Positions 52,354 through 63,723 of a stretch of 64,000 bases of DNA are shown piece after piece. Where the stretch lies: contig OY725491.1 in the NCBI GenBank assembly GCA_963281255.1, positions 2,418,001 to 2,482,000 on the forward strand. Direction: 5' to 3'. Positions within the stretch are counted from its first letter, which is position 1, and each line of letters begins with the position of its first letter. Source of the stretch: Aphrocallistes beatrix (Eukaryota; Porifera; Hexactinellida; Sceptrulophora; Aphrocallistidae). Below the pieces are notes generated by a model, which searched no databases, was not told the DNA's origin, and saw only the letters and a program-made list of their open reading frames with translations. The translations under genes and the position numbers were made by a program.

Positions 52354-52833
52354 CACTACCCGGACAAAAGTATTCGACCACCACGAAAATCTCCATACAA
52401 ATAGTATTAAAGTGGATCTGATATTCATAATGGAATTTGTAATCAAACAGAAGAGATATTCTATTTTTGATTTCAGATTCGTAAACTACACATTCGAATT
52501 ACTAATTTTTGAAACTTTCAATACAAATACTAATTCTCATGTAGAAAATTATCAACCTCTGCCACTTTGTGTCACTAGTCGCCATCATATATAATGGCTG
52601 TGACTCGGGAGAAGTAGCATCAAGTATCAAAGGTAGATATTCATAATTTAGGGAGTTAGTAATTGAGTTGAGGATCTCAATTATGAGTAATTAGAATGTG
52701 TAGATTAGGAATTAGAAATCAAAAATAGAGTATTTCTAATAGTTTGAGTACATATTCCTTTATGTACAGGTCCACTTTAATACTATTTGTATGGAGGTTT
52801 CTGTGGTGGTCGAATACTTTTGTCCGGGCACTG
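52354..52833. mobile_element. Tc1/pogo-type MITE, 480 bp
   Basis: The left end CACTACCCGGACAAAAGT and the right end ACTTTTGTCCGGGCACTG are inverted. TA flanks both sides. The long arms include CCATACAAATAGTATTAAAG and its complement. Confidence 0.8.
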
Positions 52834-53092
52834 TATATATATATATACTATGATAAATATTTTTTTTTGTTTACAATTGATAAATAGAGTAAACAAATTC
52901 CAAAAATAGGCTACTAGCTTTGAGCAGTACATATAGAGTTTTTAGGAGTGTAGATTCCGAATATTGTATCTTCGAATATAATAAATATTGTTTGCTTTTG
53001 TTCACAATAGCTGCATAAAGTAACCAAATTTCGAAAGTATGCTACGTAGCTTTCAACTGCTGGCCTGTTTTTTTAGTGATGTAGATTCTAGG

Positions 53093-53368
53093 ACATTAAT
53101 CGATCGTCACAAAGAAGATCCCGATCCAAACTCCGATCATTTTTCCGATCGTTTTTGTTACTTGAACATAATTTTGATCGGAACTAATATTCGAAATATT
53201 AATCAAGCTTAACTATCAGAATACATAATAGTCTTTTATTGATGGAAGAAAACTCAAATTGGTGGAGAGAAGGCATAAAAATTTCCAAAATGATCTGAAA
53301 AATGATCGGGTTAAAATAGGATCGCGATCGTGTCGAGCTGTTAATGATCGCGCGATTCTAATGCCCTA
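53093..53368. mobile_element. MITE with CTAGGACATTAATCG ends
   Basis: The ends CTAGGACATTAATCG and CGATTCTAATGCCCTAG are imperfect inverted repeats. The interior is rich in CCGATC. It sits inside a 140-bp unit (the sequence GATGTAGATTC is cut). Confidence 0.6.
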
Positions 53369-53709
53369 GTAAATTATCAATGTGGTACTTTTGGGACTGT
53401 TAAAGTAAACAAATATAAAAAATATGCTAGATACTAGCTTTTAGCTGAATCCCTGAGGTTTTTAGGGATGTAGATTCCTAATTATATGTTCTGAAACTAT
53501 GTGGCCGATACTTTATTTGTTTAGGTTTACAATAGATACATAAATTAAGCAAATTTCGAAATGGATTAATCAAAGTCATCGATATTCGGCGCCTGTATGG
53601 GGGCGTCTGAATTTTTTAATATTCCCAAGCGCCCACAGAGTGACTCTGCGGACACGAAGTGTTCGTTAGCCGCGCTATCAAGTGCGCGAAGCGCGCCTGT
53701 TTTAAATTA

Positions 53710-54340
53710 TAATAATATTATTGCTAAAGAAATAGGGCGAAGTCTCTACATTACATAACAGCAATTATTTAAATATTTATTGTGGAGTAAATATCTCCAG
53801 TTTTATCATGTCAAAACTAACATGAAATACATCTTTAAAATCCATCTCCCGCCATTTTAGGAAAATTATATAAACAAATGATCCATACAATTTATATAAC
53901 CAGAGTCAAGAGTGTAATTTATTTTCTAAGATGAAATCTAAGATCTAGTTGATACCACCTGATTGTTAAAGTAACAATTTAGAGTTGCACCTTGAAATAT
54001 TAGATATTGTAAATCTACAAGTAATTGTGCTTGTATTTATAGATTATATCTCTAGACAGATATATACTACATTGATTGCGTCATGCGGTCATTTCCAATT
54101 CTATATAAATTTGTTAAATGTAATAATTTAATTGTTTTAGAAATGACTACCATTCGTCATCTACCATACTAATATAGTAGATAATGAATAGGAGTCATTT
54201 CTAAAACAATTAAACAATATTTTCGACTATGTTTAATTAACCACTATAATACATGATGGTGATTAAATGCACCTGGTGGCATTGGGTATAAATTTATAGA
54301 GTAAAGTAATAAGGTTGAAATCTTCCAAAATAAGTAATTC
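53710..54340. other. No gene; one hairpin
   Basis: An inverted pair TTGTTTTAGAAATGACT / AGTCATTTCTAAAACAA brackets 54131-54214, with an inner inverted ATCTACCATACTA/TAGTAGAT segment. The rest is AT-rich and unrecognised. Confidence 0.5.
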
Positions 54341-54354
54341 TAGTGTGTAGAATT

Positions 54355-55175
54355 CAGCTTGGTAACTACTTATGTAAGTATTACGTAGAACACTGAGTAA
54401 CAGCTTACTTGCTTAGAATAATAAAGTGTCTTAACCATTGCACCAGCCGCTATTTAAATGAATTGACTAGAGACATCTTCATGGGTAATCAATTGGTTTA
54501 AATTGCTATTGCTGAGAAGTAGCCTTACCTAATCTAAAATAACAAATTCTACTTGTAATTAATAATGCTGCTATAGAGCGTCTACGTAATATGTAGTCAA
54601 ATTGTAAACCTTTAATAGAAAGTAATCCATTTATTTGGTCGCTGGAATTTGTCCTAAAGAAAAACAAAGCTTGAATTATGCCCCAAATCACTTGAAAATT
54701 GACTTTATTCCAAACTGAAAATGCTTCCTTTCACTTTGCTCTTATAACGGATGTTATGAGCTGTCACGTTTAACAACTATAGGAAACCTTAGTTGATCAA
54801 TTCATAGTATGTTGTGTTATAATAAGAATTCCAAGCTTGATTATAACTCTTTAGGACAAATTCCAGTACTTTTTTAGGACAAACTTAGTTAATTTAGGAC
54901 AAATTCCAACTTTGGATTTTCTTTAGGACAGATTACGGAATTGTTTTAGGACAAATTCCGGATGTAGAATTTAGGACAAATTCCAATATTGAGTTAGGAC
55001 AAATTCAGGTTTCCCCCATTTATTATCTAAAATTATTGGTCAGCACCACATATGAATATTCATACTTTCAAATTGTGCAATATGACATATTAGCATTCGT
55101 AATTAATATTTATGCTAGAAGGATATGCTCGCCTAGAAAAGGAAGCTACTAGAAAAAGACAAAAATTGAGGTATA
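54355..55175. repeat. Local duplication, copy 1, with a TTAGGACAAATTCC block
   Basis: The segments 54355-54570 and 55005-55175 match 57825-58025 and 58070-58250. Between them lies a stretch (54850-55008) with seven spaced copies of TTTAGGACAAATTCC-like motifs and one reverse copy near 54645. Neither copy is coding. Confidence 0.65.
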
Positions 55176-55505
55176 ATTTGAATTTTCACGAACTCTTTTA
55201 AATCGTATTTAGTGCAGCTCCTGTAGGGAGATGCCTTTTTGGCATGGACGGAGTATCTCGTTCATCCGTATGTATGCGCGATCCTGCGAAATCTAACAGT
55301 CTGATGTTTACCAAATTTCGCATGTAGGATCACTTTATGGTGTAGGTGTGCAGCGTCAATATTTTTCGCAAAATCTCATCACTTACGGTTTATATAAGTG
55401 TATATTCATATTTTAACACCTCTACTGCAAATTGTTTAAAGGTATAAATAAGATCTCTACTACAAATGCAGGGTATTTGACAATGTAGAATCCGATTTTC
55501 GCACT

Positions 55506-56306
55506 CATGGCTTACTAAATGTACGGCTAGATATGTCCCCGACTAGGTCTTCAAACAAGAAGGCCAGTTTTAACACAGTCAACATTTAATTAGACCGATA
55601 AATCAAAACCGCTTCCGATAGACATTTCAAATGTATTATTACCATATACAAACATTATATCAATATATAGGTAATAGGCTCTTTTTAGAGCGAAAAATGT
55701 TGCTTCTCATATAGGAAGTAATAGTTTACGGATTAATTAAATAGTATAATTCCCTAGTGTCTACGATCTATACCTTTTGAGTTATGGCTTAACCCTCGCC
55801 TGGCTAGGTCTCAAAAGTATAAATAGAGAAAACCCCACTTTCATTTTCACTTTCAGTTCACTTTCAATGTACTTTCATTTTCACTTTCAACATTCCTAGC
55901 CAACCGCGGGTTAAACATGCAATTTTTTGTTTCCATAGCAACTGAGGAAAGCATAGGCATTCCAACTAAAATTTTCAGGTTTTTGGGATTGAGGTCTTCC
56001 TATTGCTGCTCTATCAAAAAAGCAAGCATTAGAAATGCAGATAACAATGTTTAATATGAGCTAGAACAGCAACATTTTTTGCTCTAAAAAGAGCCTATTT
56101 CGCAATCACATGATGACATTTTGACAGCGGAATTGGATACTCTGATATAATGTTTGTACTTAGTATATGGTAATAATACATTTGAAATGTCTATCGGAAG
56201 CGGTTTTTGATTTATCGGTCTAATTAAATGTTGACTGTGTTAAAACTGGCCTTCTTATTTGAAGGCCTAGTCGGGGACATATATAGCCGTACATTTAGTA
56301 AGGCAT
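55506..56306. mobile_element. Fold-back element related to IR-2
   Basis: The ends CATGGCTTACTAAATG and CATTTAGTAAGGCATG are inverted, with inner blocks GGCCAGTTTTAACACAGTC and complement matching 31415-32500. It contains the piggyBac-like MITE at 55793-55910. Confidence 0.75.
55793..55910. mobile_element. 118-bp piggyBac-like MITE with TTAA duplication
   Basis: It is flanked by TTAA at 55789-55792 and 55911-55914. The ends are CCCTCGCCTGGCTAGG and CCTAGCCAACCGCGGG, and the interior repeats CACTTTCATTTTCACTTTCA-type units. The homologous IR-2 element near 32100 has the single empty TTAA. Confidence 0.85.
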
Positions 56307-56339
56307 GTCGCACTTTGAAAGTAATAATGTGAATATTTT

Positions 56340-57815
56340 ATGAGTTATTAACGTATTGATATACACATATTTTCATACTTTTGAAAATTTATTTTAAGCT
56401 AAAAGTGATCTCTCAACGGCTAATATAGGGTATTTTATATATATATTCCATAGTTGAAAAATGAGTATTTCCCGATGTATTCCGATATTCACATTTTATA
56501 TTCCTTCGAGTCATTTACTGGAGCTGCACTCTCTGCCTGTCGACCGACACTTTTAAAAGTTATAGTAGAGTTTGTAGATAAATAATAAGTTCAAAAATTG
56601 GTCTAGGGATTGGTATAGTTGACACTTGACCATGCAATGAAGCTCATTTTGGCACATCTTTGGATTTGTATCTATACACAGGGCCGGAAGCAGGAATACA
56701 TTAGGGGGGACACCGTTCCCTTACTTTAAATTCCAAAGGGAACGCAAAGGTGCTTCTGTTATATTTCTTCTAAGAATATTTTGTGAGATAATTTTACTCT
56801 TATTTTCTAAATTCAATTTGATGAATAAGCGCACATATTCGCTCCCACATTTTTGAAAACCAGGACACCAAGGGGTGCAGATCAAGAAATTTTAGAAAAA
56901 GGCACAGTCATTTGAGTGTTCCCTTACTTTTAGATTTAGGAATACACCCCTGAACGGAATCTCATAAAAAGTGGTAAGGCCATTGCTATTATCTTAATAA
57001 AAAGTCCAACTGTACCGGTGGCTACGGTCCTGCTATCTGCTCTCAACCAGCATGACTCCCAAGTTTGAGTGGGCCCAATGCGGGTCACCCTAGGCCTAGT
57101 CACTAGGTAGACTGTATATTTTGATCAGAAATGTGGAATTTGTATAAATTAGTATTGAAATGCCACATTCCTGATCAAAATTCTACTTGTACATTGGTTT
57201 TCTGATTAAAATATACAGTCTAGTCACCATTGTGGCCAAGCTTATGATCTAGGAGTCCAGACCTGGCTGATCCGCACCCACGTTTGATACTATTTCCAAA
57301 ACCTGGCGCATATATTCAGCAGTTAATTATTCTTTTGAAAATAATTCCATCTCATTTCTAGCAGTGATTCGGTAGATCATCATGACGAGTGTGAACGAGT
57401 TAGGGGAGTCCTACCTATCAGTTGGAGAGAGTGAAGGAAGAAATAATATAATAAGTATTTAGGACCAGATTTGGGAGTGAAGAAATGTGCACGGATTTGA
57501 TATGTACCAATTATGGTTTATAATATAAAATTATAAAATACAAACAGCACGTATATTATAAAATACAGTGCTTAATATGCTCTGTAGACTGTAGCTGTTT
57601 AGGCATTAAATCAATTATAATTGTAATAATAATGTAGACACTATTATTCTGTATTTGTGGGTGTTTGTGACACTCATAACTCTCACTTAATGTTTTATTA
57701 TTTGATCGGTGGTATGAGAGAGAGAGAGAAATATTCCTACTTAGAATTAGGAATATATTTCACAATTTAAGATTATTTTGTTGTGCCAGTAGGAGTATTC
57801 TTACTTGGCACAGAA
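56340..57815. other. Repeat-rich, no gene
   Basis: 56610-56790 matches 58350-58520 (part of the local duplication). A MITE-like inverted pair, AGACTGTATATTTTGATC and GATTAAAATATACAGTCT, brackets about 57108-57224, and a single related end is at 60625. A GA microsatellite lies near 57717. No coding frame is supported. Confidence 0.5.
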
Positions 57816-57824
57816 CAGAATTAG

Positions 57825-58520
57825 CTTGGTAACTACTTATGTAAGTATTATGTAGACACTGAGAAACAACTTGCTTGCTTAGAATAATAAAGTGTCTTAA
57901 CCATTGCACCAGCCGCTATTTAAATGAAATGACTACACACATCTTCATGGGTAATCAATTGGTTTAAATTGCTATTGCTAAGAAGTAGCCTTACCTAATC
58001 TAAAATAACAAATTCTAATTAATAATATATATTTGCTCTAGAGCTTTTAATATGTAACATAGAAAGTAATCCATTTATTATCTAAAATTGTTAAGTACCA
58101 CATATGAATATTCATACTTGGTTCGGTTTAATTGTGCAATATGACATATTAGCATTCGTAATTAATATTTATGCTAGAATCTAGGATTCTAGGATATGTT
58201 TACCTAGAAAAGGAAGCTAAAACACAAAACTAGAGGTCTGATTTAAAAGTTCACGAACTTTTTCCCGTATCTAGAATGGTATTTTGTGCACTTTTAAATA
58301 TGAAGTCGAGATTGTATATAAATATTATGTTCGACAATCAGTATAGGGATTGGTATAGTTGACACTGGACAATCTAATTTAAAAAACTCATTTTTGGTAC
58401 ATCTTTGTATTTGCATCTGTACACAGGGCCGGAAACAGGGGTGCATTGGGGGGAGCACCGTTCCCTTACTTTAAATTCCAAAGGGAATGCAAAGGTGCTT
58501 TTCTAAGAACATTTTGTTGG
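57825..58520. repeat. Local duplication, copy 2
   Basis: It is collinear with 54355-54570, 55005-55175 and 56610-56790 but lacks the intervening insertions, including the fold-back 55506-56306. Shared blocks include ACCATTGCACCAGCCGC and ATGACATATTAGCATTCG. Confidence 0.65.
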
Positions 58521-58522
58521 TA

Positions 58523-58700
58523 CAGGGCTGAGGTTGGTTAACCGATTTTAGGGGTTAGGTTATTTTGGTTTCCTCCAGGACGGTTAACCGGTTAACCGAT
58601 ATCAACATTAATTGATAGAAATCTGGATTTTTGGACTAATCTTTAACCTGATATTGAAAAAGTTGATAATTTTCAGTGGTCTCGAAATATACTACTACAT
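58523..58700 (+). repeat. One-ended hAT-like fragment
   Basis: The start CAGGGCTGAGGTTGGTTAAC is the complement of the fragment ending near 27482. Only the left part is recognisable. Confidence 0.4.
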
Positions 58701-58921
58701 ATATGATTAGACCAATAAAAATTACTATATTGTATTATCAAATTTCTAGAAGTTAATATTCACGAATCTCCGTCGAAAAACAATGAAATTAGTGTAGATA
58801 TTTAGAAAATAAAGCAGATCGGCTAACCGACTAAGATTTCCTTAACTGTTAAAGAAAACTAAGAAGGAATGATCTTGCTCGCAAATCCGGAATACAGATT
58901 ATCAGAGAAGAATGTATATAC

Positions 58922-59430
58922 AGTCTACTTCCGAAAACCGGGGAACCTCGGGACCAGAGCTGGGCGCCCCGAGTTTAGGGAGTGCCCCGGTTTTCGAGTG
59001 ATTAGATGTACTGTATCAAGTTAGTATAGCTCGTGACAAAAACAAAGCATTTTAAGAGAAATAATCTTGGGTCCGTGTAAACTAGCATCCTTAATAATTA
59101 TGCTATAGTAAGACCACGCCAAAAAGTGACACGGCTCTCACATACCCGCCGAACCTGTTGTTTCGCCATTGTATAGTACACACTTATGTACATACTACAT
59201 AGTCAGTCTGTCTCATCCCTCTCATTGGTATTACATCGATGACAGTAAAAATTTGTACTTTGACTCTAATTCATCGTGGCACCCACACCCATAAATGCTG
59301 TGTAACAACTCTTCATACATTAAGCATATACAAATGGAATGTTTTAAACTAAAAACATAATTTTGCAAAGAAAATATCATCCAAACTCGCCCCGGTTTCC
59401 GAGAGTAATTTGTATAGAACACGACCATAT
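58922..59430. mobile_element. Truncated copy of the CAGTCCACTTCCG MITE
   Basis: It starts CAGTCTACTTCCGAAAAC and is collinear with 23542-24078 up to GACCATATTT, where the right end is replaced by other sequence. Confidence 0.7.
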
Positions 59431-60950
59431 TTTTAAAAGCATTAACTGTGGCACATCCTGTGAAAGAATGCTTTCCAGGAAGTACACTACATATGTCGTC
59501 GGCCAACCCGACCAAAAGCAGCAGCAACCTTTCGCACGTCAACAAATCTCTCTCCACTATTGGTGCCGCACTTTATGTACACCTGTGCACCACAAAGGAA
59601 AATACGGACGAATGAAAAGCAAATAATAAGCACATCTGTATCTTCAGATGGTATTCTCTGTAGTTTTTATTTTAGATTGTAGACTGTTTAGTGTCTTGTG
59701 CGAAAAAGCACTAGCTCAATTCACGGTGGTAAAATATGTTAGGGGACAATTCATCACTCGTTGCCACAAAATTTCTTTTTAACAAAATTTCTGTCAATTT
59801 GAAGGTCACAAGGTTATATTCGGCTCACTTTGTAACCCTAGCAACACCATAGCATCCAAGAATGTGACAAAATACCATTTTCAAAACATGTATCGAATGA
59901 CCTCTCTTTCGGCTCCACTCGGTTATCTGAGTGTAATTAGAAACCCAATTATATGGTCATTTAATTGTCGAAAATCAACAATAGCATTAGTCCGTTGATT
60001 TTGATCTACCAACCCACCTGGCTCACGGACTAAAATACGTAGAACAAGGCTTGATTACTGCTTTAAATTTAAAACATCATAGATGCCATTGATGCCATTG
60101 AAGAACATTTAATGAAATCTTAACACCTATTAATGAATATATATATGTGGTCAGGTGACGATGATGACTCATCAAAAATCTAAAATGTCGAATCTGCATA
60201 ATTATGCTTTCCAAAAGGTTTCTCCCAAAATTTCATAATTATCACACCAAGTTGATGTTAAAATGAATTGACTTGAAAACATGGATAGATAGAGACTGGG
60301 TTACTTGATGCGAAATGTTTATTAGGCATCACAACACTTTTCTATATAAATATTTTCATGATCAAGTAATAATGACTCATCAATGGTTGCATCATGTATA
60401 AAAATAATATTAAAAAGATACCCCAGTTTGTCTCCACCTTTATCATGCAGTCGCCATCCAGACGTCCCACGAAGTGAGTATATTCTGGCACAGGCATTGC
60501 TCAAATAAGTCCCACATTTTGGGGCTTCTGGATGGCGATTGCATGATAAAAGTGAAGGAAAACTGAGGTATCTTTGATATTTTTAGTTCTACGGTGTTTC
60601 ACTAATATTTTAACATTCTTTATATAACCGAGACTGTATTTTTAATCAGAAAATATATAGAATTTTAATATAATTAGTATTGAAATTCCACATTTCTGAT
60701 CAAAATTCAAATTGACTATAAGGGAACACTAGTTTATGACTAGAAATGGTTATGCAAGTTAATTTGCACTGAATATTGTATTTTGATATTCGCCACTGAG
60801 TCTATGGTAGAGCCAACACTGTTTATGGCTTGAATATTCCCTTTCTGGGCCTGCAGAAATGTATATACGTATATATACATCTTAAAGTGCCAGTAGAGCC
60901 TCCTTGAAATTAGTTAGCTTGGATCGAGGTTATTCAACATCAATGTACCA
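59431..60950. other. No supported gene; one inverted repeat
   Basis: An inverted pair (GATACCCCAGTTTGTC..., CAGTCGCCATCCAGA against complements) spans about 60414-60575. Short frames have no recognisable domain. Confidence 0.4.
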
Positions 60951-60954
60951 GTTC

Positions 60955-61152
60955 TTATGTGCCAGTCACTAGATTCGAATCATCTGAATCATTATCTTCA
61001 TCTTGCTGATCTAGTCCAAGTTCTTCCATAAAGTTGACATCCCAATTTTCATTGTCTTGGTCTATGAACAGTGGGAGATTACCATCTCCTTGTAAAGTAT
61101 AACGCTCATCAACAGGCATAGACCTCTCAATTAAAGTTTGAATCTGTAACAA
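60955..61152 (-). CDS. Possible acidic exon of unknown gene
   Basis: On the minus strand an acceptor-like TATTGTTACAG precedes a 65-codon frame with an acidic end (NWDVNFMEELGLDQQDEDND). No partner exon is seen. Composition suggests coding, perhaps the tail of a transposase or of a host protein. I cannot identify it. Confidence 0.25.
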   Translation of the reverse strand: MLQIQTLIERSMPVDERYTLQGDGNLPLFIDQDNENWDVNFMEELGLDQQDEDNDSDDSNLVTGT

Positions 61153-61179
61153 TATATTTAATCATCATTTCCAGTTACT

Positions 61180-62262
61180 GCCTGCCTACGTTAACCGTGA
61201 TGTTGCAGACCGAGAGGCAGTAAGAGATATTGTAAAACGCCCCGCAACGGCTACTGGGGTTAAACACGTAATCGACACAGGTAGCACAATATTTTGAATT
61301 CGATACCGAGCACCAGCACCGGTTTTACTCTTTACCGAATTATGTATGGGGTGGAACCGAGTCACTTGGCGTTGCTTCGTTTGGACTTGGAGACAGGTGA
61401 ATCATTATTATTCCTTCCTCGAGTGGACAAGGGAGCTTCAGGATTGGAAGGGTGGTGAATGAGGTCGAGGAAAACCTCGGGAAGGCGCGAGACAAATGAA
61501 GAGGGTTTGTGATCCCGGGAAAGGTGAATCCACTGCGAAGCCAGGAGATCTGGGTAGTGAACGTGGACTAGACCAATGTTTCAAGGGACCGGACAGTTTG
61601 TTGTTCTGAAACGAAATGGGCCCAACGTCATGATCAGACAACAGAAAGAGGGAGGCAAACCGTCGTGACAGAGTTGCACGCGGGCCGTAATTTGTAACCG
61701 CGGCCCGCAACTAATTTAATCGGTCCGCAAGAAGCCCGCATAAATATTTTTAGCCCGCTTTGTAAGTTACTAACTATGGAGAGACACTAAGGGAATCCTT
61801 TTATGGGAGTGAGTTTCTGCAAACACAAATAAGTGGAAACTAACAAAGTTCCATTTACGTAAATATTCCTTAATTGGTACCTCGTGACAATTAAAAACAT
61901 CGTCTCGGTTGTCATCGTGGGGAGTTCTGCCAAGATTTCTGTCTCACGGGCTCGTAAACTATTATATTCGGCCCGCACGGCCCCCGGGCCGATAAGAAAA
62001 GTCGGCCCGCGTGCAACTCTGCGTCGTGAAGTGGCTGCATTTGAATAGGTGCAATAAATACGTCTCAGATCATTTGCAACCTCTAATAACTGTGCCCCGT
62101 GCCGTAATAAACCAGGGATCGGAGCTGGACCCATCCGAGGCATCATCTGAGAAGACACATGCTATACTGATGCCTCCAACGAGCTCGCAGGCGAAAGTAC
62201 ACCTAATGAATTTAAATGCTCGTAGATCAGACCGAGTAAGAAAACCGTCAGAAAAGCTTTGA
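61180..62262 (+). pseudogene. Gypsy pol remnant interrupted by a hAT MITE
   Basis: On the plus strand TLYRIMYGVEPSHL near 61321 is the gypsy integrase MYG pattern. Farther on, frames with GPNVMIRQQKEGG and then, past the MITE, VKWLHLNRC and RRSDRVRKPSEKL correspond to the integrase tail. Stops and shifts break it. It is closest to the fragment at 35046-35590. Confidence 0.6.
61669..62021. mobile_element. 353-bp hAT MITE with 8-bp duplication
   Basis: The ends CAGAGTTGCACGCGGGCC and GGCCCGCGTGCAACTCTG are perfect inverted repeats, flanked by CGTCGTGA on both sides (61661-61668 and 62022-62029). It cuts the gypsy remnant. Confidence 0.9.
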
Positions 62263-62429
62263 AAACAGTTGGATGACTGACGGATGACGACGATTGATTG
62301 ACGATAGCTGATGGAAGGGAAAGTGATTTAACGATCTATTTAATCATTATTTAGTTAGCTACCATAGTTACCGTAGTTCTATTACTTACCTCCCAAGTAG
62401 AAGCCTGAGACGGGCAAGTATGTTAGATT

Positions 62430-62990
62430 AGGCATAGATTGAAGAAAAAATGTGTCCTGACTCACAGCCAAAATCGCGAATCAGGATCCAATGCTTCTGT
62501 AAAAAATGTCTTCATAATCGATGTTCCATGACGATTTAGCTCCAGATAACTTTCATTCACCATGGAAATATTTCACAAATCCAATGAATTCATTATCAAA
62601 AATGAGGAAAAGTTATTCATTCACAATTCAAATTAGGTATATTTTACAAAATAACACCTTTTTCACATCACAAAAAAAATCTGATCCAACTGGTTCTCAA
62701 AATGCACTCCTATATTTCTACAAATTTAGAGTGTTTGAGGGAAATGTGTGAGCTAATTTTCCCTAGAATTTGAAGATTGGATAGTTAATTTTAAAACTAG
62801 TGGGCCCTGACTCGCGATTTTGGCTGTGAGTCAGAGCACATTTTTTTCACAAAAGTCGCCCTACAAAACACAGTTCTAAGTCTTACACTCGAAAAATATT
62901 TTATCGTCATTGAAAATATTCGAATTACATTCTCTAAACACCATAATAACTAAGTTTGTTTGAGTAAAAGAAATTTTATACCTGATCAAG
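62430..62990. mobile_element. Fold-back family C, second copy
   Basis: The left part (TGTGTCCTGACTCACAGCC, AAATCGCGAATCAGG) is inverted on the right (CCCTGACTCGCGATTTTGGC, TGTGAGTCAGAGCACA). It is related to 12300-12950. Confidence 0.65.
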
Positions 62991-62999
62991 CTTGTAAAA

Positions 63000-63723
63000 T
63001 AACTTTTTGTCACCTTGTAATATCGTACCATACATGTCTCGATTTCTAAAGAGAGATGTCAACATCTCTTATGCAAAAGTGGCTGGGGGATAATTAATAG
63101 AAGAGCCGGTTATTGATTGGAAATTCCCTGTTCATATCGGCTCTATATAAGGATCCAGAGAATACATTGATAAAATGAAAGAACTAATTAGCCCTTTGAA
63201 GACCAATGGATTTGTATAAAGAGCTAAATTTATCGTAATACTGTACATATACTTTGGTAATGATAAAACTTTTTTTGAAATTCTACAGTTTGGATTATGC
63301 CAAGAAAGGAAAAAATATCAATGAAACATCGTGGAACTAAAAAATATTTGCGCCTTTAGATTTGTGTCTGACGAGATAAGTTTATTAGAATAGTTAATAG
63401 TGGAATTTTTAATGTGCCACACTGTGGCTTCCAAATGGATTTTTTGACGCAAAAATTTCGTGAGTGATCTTATGCGTTTTAATGTACTGAAAATAAAAGC
63501 AATTGATAACAATGAGATTTGAATGGGTGAAATGAGATGGAATGCCTCAAAACTGAGACATAGTTCTCGCAAGAAGTAAACTCTAAGTGTAGTGTATAGT
63601 TCTCCATATTTGATGTCAGAACATATCGCTTTAATCTTGCAATTACTGTTCAGATTTGATCAACTGGATGGAGACTGGTTGTATTAATTTCCAGTGCCTT
63701 GAAGCATTTTTTTTTTCATTTAG
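63000..63723. other. End of the long intron before the ankyrin exon
   Basis: No repeat or gene is recognised here. Near 63040-63078 a small hairpin is formed by AGAGATGT and ACATCTCT. A polypyrimidine run leads to the acceptor at 63722-63723. Confidence 0.4.

Larger units (their letters stand above)
51395..53702 (+). mobile_element. Helentron-like array: 140-bp units, family B 5' end and hairpin core
   Basis: 140-bp-type units (GCTAGAGACTAGCTTTCAAC, TTTACAATAGATACATAAA) recur at about 51403, 52145, 52286, 52895, 53035 and 53425. A 5' end (TATATTAAAACGCTAGGA) lies at 51765, and the 3' core with AAGTGCGCGAAGCGCGCC ends at 53702. It is interrupted by the MITEs at 52354-52833 and 53093-53368. 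Confidence 0.55.

Noticed and set aside
54421-54460. A tRNA gene
   Set aside because: Only an A-box-like stretch is seen; no cloverleaf or B box could be drawn.
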